Source: CAYVKY01 sp964452115 (lineage in GTDB: Bacteria > Bacteroidota > Ignavibacteria > Tepidaquicellales > Tepidaquicellaceae). From it: a stretch of 9,253 bases of DNA. Every line of letters begins with the position of its first letter. Within the stretch, counting starts at the first letter, position 1. The stretch covers positions 1-9,253 of the forward strand of contig CAYVKY010000095.1 of the NCBI GenBank assembly GCA_964452115.1. The letters run 5' to 3'. This document shows, one piece after another, positions 6,842 through 9,253 of the stretch. The translations under genes and the position numbers were made by a program. The notes below the pieces were generated by a model that was not told the origin of the DNA, did no database searches, and was given only the letters and a program-made list of their open reading frames with translations.

Positions 6842-7093
6842 TTGTATAAAGCAAAAGTAACAATATCATTAAGAAAAACCATTTTAGACCCGCAGGGTAA
6901 AACCGTTGAGAACTCTCTACATCACCTCGGGTACAAAAATATCACTGCCACGAGAATCGGCAAACACATCGAATTTTTGATTGACACACCCGATGAAAGA
7001 CAGGCTGCAAAAATTATAGAAGAAGCCTGCCAAAAGCTCCTTGCCAATCCCGTGATGGAAGATTACACATACCAAATCGAAAAAGCGGAATAA
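6842..7093 (+). CDS. purS: Phosphoribosylformylglycinamidine synthase subunit PurS
   Basis: PurS is the small structural subunit that joins PurL and PurQ in the FGAM synthase complex of purine biosynthesis (FGAR + Gln + ATP to FGAM) in the cytoplasm. The 83-residue product has the family length and hallmark pattern: YKAKVTISLRKTILDPQGKT (2-21), ENSLHHLGYKN (23-33), TRIGKHIEFLID (37-48), then a helical EACQKLLANP segment (66-75). TTG 6842 is the start, since no ATG or GTG precedes the conserved YKAKV segment and the family normally begins Met-Tyr/Phe-Lys-Ala/Val. It lies 10 bases after the anti-sigma gene and most likely shares its transcript; an intrinsic terminator follows 28 bases after its stop. 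Its usual neighbour purQ is 427 bases further on, behind that terminator. Confidence 0.93.
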   Translation: MYKAKVTISLRKTILDPQGKTVENSLHHLGYKNITATRIGKHIEFLIDTPDERQAAKIIEEACQKLLANPVMEDYTYQIEKAE

Positions 7094-7121
7094 CATCATC
7101 CGCAATCAAATTTTTTTTTTC

Positions 7122-7157
7122 GGCTGTTCTGCATCCGGCAGAGCGGCCATTTTTTTA
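7122..7157 (+). terminator. Strong intrinsic terminator after purS
   Basis: An 11-bp stem (GGCTGTTCTGC at 7122-7132 pairing with GCAGAGCGGCC at 7138-7148, two G-T wobbles) with a 5-base loop is followed by ATTTTTTTAT. It begins 28 bases after the purS stop. A run of ten T also precedes the stem (7111-7120). On the opposite strand the stem is followed by an A-rich run rather than a T-tract, so it acts for plus-strand transcription. Confidence 0.85.
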
Positions 7158-7253
7158 TCTATTTTCGTTTTCGCAGGGGCATGTCTTGCGCGTCAGAACA
7201 TCACGAGTGTGGCTCCAGAGGCTGAGTAAAAAGAAAAATTATCATTTAAGACC

Positions 7254-7275
7254 TTCCCAAGCTCTGGCTTGGGAA
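7254..7275. repeat. Hairpin repeat with 9-bp perfect arms (REP-like, second type)
   Basis: TTCCCAAGC (7254-7262) and GCTTGGGAA (7267-7275) are exact reverse complements around a 4-base spacer. No T-tract follows, so a terminator role is unlikely. From memory, palindromes around CCCAAGC/GCTTGGG occur as dispersed intergenic elements in several bacterial groups; no second copy exists in this window, so repeat status is inferred. Confidence 0.5.
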
Positions 7276-7381
7276 TGCAATATTCTTAATTCTTAATTTT
7301 AATTCATAATTGAATGATCTGCCCTACAATCGATTTCAACATTATATTCATTATACATTTATCATAGAACAAACCATTCAT

Positions 7382-7414
7382 CATTTTACATTTTACATTT
7401 TACACTTTACATTG
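7382..7414. repeat. A/T-rich TGTAAAA-type repeat, copy 2 (inverted)
   Basis: The reverse complement of this stretch starts with CAATGTAAA and ends with TGTAAAATGTAAAATG, as does 430-462; the two differ mainly in a short central part. It lies upstream of purQ, in an otherwise featureless A/T-rich region. Confidence 0.5.
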
Positions 7415-7502
7415 AATGAACTATTTTAAATTTTTAATTGAATAAATTTCATTCCTAAAAATTTTTAATTATTATTTGTGCATAATATTTTGTAATTTTA
7501 AG

Positions 7503-7508
7503 TATAAT
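7503..7508 (+). promoter_or_regulatory. Possible -10 element for purQ-tatA-gatA
   Basis: A perfect TATAAT lies 12 bases before the purQ ATG. If used, the transcript would have a leader of only a few bases, consistent with the lack of a Shine-Dalgarno sequence. No good -35 box is visible at the standard spacing, and the region is extremely A/T-rich, so this is weak. Confidence 0.2.
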
Positions 7509-7520
7509 TAATTTTTTTAT

Positions 7521-8192
7521 ATGAGTATAGCAAAAGCAGGTATAGTAGTATTTCCGGGTTCAAATTGCGACCACGACGCATATCATGCATTTAAAGAAAT
7601 ATTAAACATTGATACAAAATTCATCTGGCATAAAGAGGGCTCCATCGGAGACAGAAACTTAATCGTGCTCCCCGGCGGATTTTCTTACGGCGATTATCTC
7701 AGGTGCGGCTCCATCGCAAGAATTTCAAATGTGATGCAGGACGTAGTAAGATTCGCTAATAAAGGCGGCGTGGTAATCGGCATCTGCAACGGTTTTCAGA
7801 TATTATGCGAAAGCGGATTGCTGCCCGGAGCACTTCTGAGAAATCAGAATCTGAAATTCATCTGTGAATCCGAACCGCTGATAGTTGAAAACAATAAAAC
7901 AATTTTCACAAGCGAATTCAAGATAAAAGAGGAAATTCACATTCCCATCGCACACGGTGAAGGAAATTATTACTGCGATGAAAACACGTTGTCAGACCTG
8001 ATTTCGAATAACCAGATTGTATTCCGTTACAAAAATAATCCAAACGGTTCCATCGCAGACATAGCGGGAATTCAAAACGTGCATCGCAATGTTTTAGGTA
8101 TGATGCCTCACCCCGAAAGGTGTTCCGACCCGCAGCTCGGAAAAACCGACGGTGTGAAAATTTTAAGAAGCATAGCAGAAAGTATAATTTAA
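7521..8192 (+). CDS. purQ: Phosphoribosylformylglycinamidine synthase, glutaminase subunit PurQ
   Basis: PurQ is the class I glutamine amidotransferase subunit that releases ammonia from glutamine for the PurL/PurS complex in purine biosynthesis. The 223-residue product is full length for the family. The N-terminus VVFPGSNCDHDAYHAF (9-24) is characteristic; LPGGFSYGDYLRCGSIAR (50-67) supplies the oxyanion region; the nucleophile is Cys89 in GICNGFQILCESGLLPG (87-103); His197 and Glu199 in MMPHPER (194-200) complete the triad. HIPIAHGEGNY (140-150) is also conserved. ATG 7521 fits the family start. No Shine-Dalgarno is seen in the T-rich leader. The tatA start follows 11 bases after its stop, so it heads a purQ-tatA-gatA unit with its own promoter, since a terminator separates it from purS. 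Confidence 0.96.
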   Translation: MSIAKAGIVVFPGSNCDHDAYHAFKEILNIDTKFIWHKEGSIGDRNLIVLPGGFSYGDYLRCGSIARISNVMQDVVRFANKGGVVIGICNGFQILCESGLLPGALLRNQNLKFICESEPLIVENNKTIFTSEFKIKEEIHIPIAHGEGNYYCDENTLSDLISNNQIVFRYKNNPNGSIADIAGIQNVHRNVLGMMPHPERCSDPQLGKTDGVKILRSIAESII

Positions 8193-8203
8193 ATTTAAAA
8201 AAT

Positions 8204-8395
8204 ATGAGCTTAGGCTGGTCAGAAATTCTAATCATTATTCTTATCATAATTGTCCTTTTCGGCGGAAAGAAAATTCCCGAACTGATGTCAGGTATAGGCA
8301 AGGGCATCAAGGAATTTAAAAAAGGTGTATCCGGCGAAGAAAACGGCAAAGAAAAAGATAAAGACAAAAGTGAATCTGATTCAAATCCAAAATGA
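8204..8395 (+). CDS. tatA: Twin-arginine translocase subunit TatA/TatE family, 63 aa
   Basis: TatA-type proteins oligomerise in the inner membrane to let folded proteins with twin-arginine signals cross. The product has the standard plan: short N-terminus with GWSEI (4-8), one transmembrane helix (about 7-19), the FGGKKIPELM hinge (19-28), an amphipathic helix (29-41, GIGKGIKEFKK) and a charged tail ending in EKDKDKSESDS. The frame is open from 8120, but ATG 8204 gives the exact family N-terminus and avoids overlapping purQ. At 63 residues it is at the short end of the family. TatA, TatB and TatE cannot be separated with certainty; the short tail favours TatA/E. No tatC is in the window. Its last 26 bases overlap the start of gatA. 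Confidence 0.92.
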   Translation: MSLGWSEILIIILIIIVLFGGKKIPELMSGIGKGIKEFKKGVSGEENGKEKDKDKSESDSNPK

Positions 8396-9253
8396 AATTA
8401 AACAAGGGAATCTAACTGTTCGTTCACTCGCCGAATCGTATCTTGCAAATATAGAAAGATATCGTCACCTCAATGCTTTTATAAGTGTCTTCAAAGAGAA
8501 GACACTTTCCGAAGCAGACAGAATTGATTTAAAATTCAAAAACAAAACTCAGCGTTCATTAGCAGGATTGATAATTTCCGTAAAGGATGTTATCGCCGTC
8601 AAAGATGAACCCCTCACCTGCGCATCAAAAATTCTTGAAAATTTTTATTCATTATATAATGCATCAGCCGTGCAGCGGCTGCTGGATGAAGATGCAATCA
8701 TAATCGGAAAAACAAACTGCGACGAATTTGCAATGGGCTCTTCGAATGAAACTTCATATTTTGGTCCCGTCAAAAATCCGTTTGACCACTCGCGCGTACC
8801 CGGCGGTTCTTCCGGAGGCAGTGCAGTAAGTGTTGCTGCCGGTATGTGCCTTGCATCGCTCGGCTCGGATACAGGCGGCTCGGTGCGCCAGCCCGCTTCT
8901 TTGTGCGGAGTAACCGGATTGAAAGTTACTTACGGCAGAATTTCCAGACACGGACTTACAGCTTTTGCTTCATCGCTTGACAGCATCGGAATCATTGCAA
9001 AATCCGGTGTTGATATTGCACTGATTCTTGGTGCTGTTTCAGGATTCGATATAAATGATTCCACTTCTTCAAAACAAACTGTACCGGATTATTTAAACGA
9101 TAATAATTCCATTAACCCTGAAGATATTACTTTCGGAATTCCCGATGAATATTTTCCGGAAGATTTGCAGCCGGAAATTTCAGAAAGAATAAATTTTATA
9201 ATCAGTTCTCTTAAGTCACAAGGTTTTAAAATTATAAATATTTCACTTCCTCA
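8370..9253 (+). CDS. gatA: Asp-tRNA(Asn)/Glu-tRNA(Gln) amidotransferase subunit A, N-terminal 294 aa (truncated by window edge)
   Basis: GatA is the amidase subunit of GatCAB, which converts mischarged Glu-tRNA(Gln) and/or Asp-tRNA(Asn) to the amide form, using ammonia from glutamine. The amidase-signature Ser-cisSer-Lys triad is complete: Lys72 (SVKDVI), Ser147 (VPGGSSGGSA, 143-152) and Ser171 (GSDTGGSVRQPA, 165-176); the spacings of 75 and 24 match characterised GatA proteins. GKTNCDEFAMGSSNETS (113-129) and GLKVTYGRISRHGL are typical of GatA rather than other amidases. GTG 8370 is chosen because it gives MNLIQIQNEIKQG before the conserved VRSLAESYL segment, and no ATG is available before that segment. 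It overlaps tatA by 26 bases in another frame, which suggests coupled translation. Roughly 190 residues are expected beyond the window. No gatB or gatC is visible. Confidence 0.93.
   Translation, partial: MNLIQIQNEIKQGNLTVRSLAESYLANIERYRHLNAFISVFKEKTLSEADRIDLKFKNKTQRSLAGLIISVKDVIAVKDEPLTCASKILENFYSLYNASAVQRLLDEDAIIIGKTNCDEFAMGSSNETSYFGPVKNPFDHSRVPGGSSGGSAVSVAAGMCLASLGSDTGGSVRQPASLCGVTGLKVTYGRISRHGLTAFASSLDSIGIIAKSGVDIALILGAVSGFDINDSTSSKQTVPDYLNDNNSINPEDITFGIPDEYFPEDLQPEISERINFIISSLKSQGFKIINISLP

Larger units (their letters stand above)
7094..7520. other. Non-coding gap between purS and purQ
   Basis: This 427-base gap holds no supportable gene. It contains the purS terminator (7122-7157), a less A/T-rich block without open frames (about 7165-7235), a perfect 9-bp-arm hairpin (7254-7275), a very A/T-rich stretch, and the inverted copy of the TGTAAAA repeat (7382-7414). 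I looked for a purine riboswitch before purQ and did not see its conserved core. The purQ promoter is expected in the last ~100 bases. Confidence 0.7.

Noticed and set aside
7280..7520. Purine riboswitch or other leader RNA before purQ
   Set aside because: No conserved purine aptamer core or three-way junction is recognisable; the region is A/T-rich with simple repeats.
8120..8203. Upstream extension of tatA inside purQ
   Set aside because: The added basic residues would precede a complete TatA N-terminus; ATG 8204 fits the family.
8754..8951. 65-aa open frame on the minus strand
   Set aside because: It is antisense to the most conserved part of gatA, which fully explains the DNA.
1..9253. 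CRISPR array, tRNA/rRNA gene, insertion sequence, or defence/toxin-antitoxin system
   Set aside because: No regularly spaced direct repeats, no RNA-gene signature, no transposase and no recognisable defence or toxin gene were seen on either strand.

Overview
The window looks like ordinary chromosomal DNA from an AT-rich, Gram-negative-type bacterium, most likely of the Bacteroidota/Chlorobi/Ignavibacteria group. The support is an Omp85-family outer-membrane protein fused to a TolB-like propeller, a C69-type dipeptidase, an ECF sigma factor with a membrane anti-sigma partner, start sites that mostly lack a Shine-Dalgarno sequence, several GTG/TTG starts, and short intergenic palindromes. The phylum is inferred from gene style; there is no rRNA gene to confirm it.

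Layout. Positions 1-345 (minus) hold the N-terminal part of a secreted C69-family dipeptidase that runs off the left edge. Positions 346-672 are intergenic, with an A/T-rich TGTAAAA repeat, a perfect 28-bp palindrome and a minus-strand terminator. Positions 673-1092 (minus) encode an unrecognised two-helix membrane protein. Positions 1093-1288 are a divergent intergenic region with a second copy of the palindrome. From 1289 to 7093 (plus) there is one tightly packed run: a large metallopeptidase/propeller/Omp85 protein, DNA polymerase III delta (holA), an ECF sigma factor, its probable anti-sigma factor and purS, closed by a strong intrinsic terminator at about 7122-7157. Positions 7158-7520 are non-coding and hold another hairpin repeat and a reverse-oriented copy of the TGTAAAA repeat. 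From 7521 to the right edge (plus) come purQ, tatA and the N-terminal 294 residues of gatA, closely packed or overlapping.

How the genes relate. PurS and PurQ are two of the three subunits of FGAM synthase (purL is not here), yet they lie in two apparent transcription units separated by a terminator. The sigma/anti-sigma pair sits inside a housekeeping run, next to an outer-membrane protein; envelope sensing is a reasonable but unproven idea. TatA (protein export) and GatA (tRNA-dependent amidation) are translationally overlapped although functionally unrelated.

I did not find a convincing undescribed multi-gene system. The points most worth a second look are the multidomain outer-membrane protein, the long disordered Lys-rich tail of the anti-sigma factor, the compensatory changes between the two 28-bp palindromes, and the split of purS from purQ.
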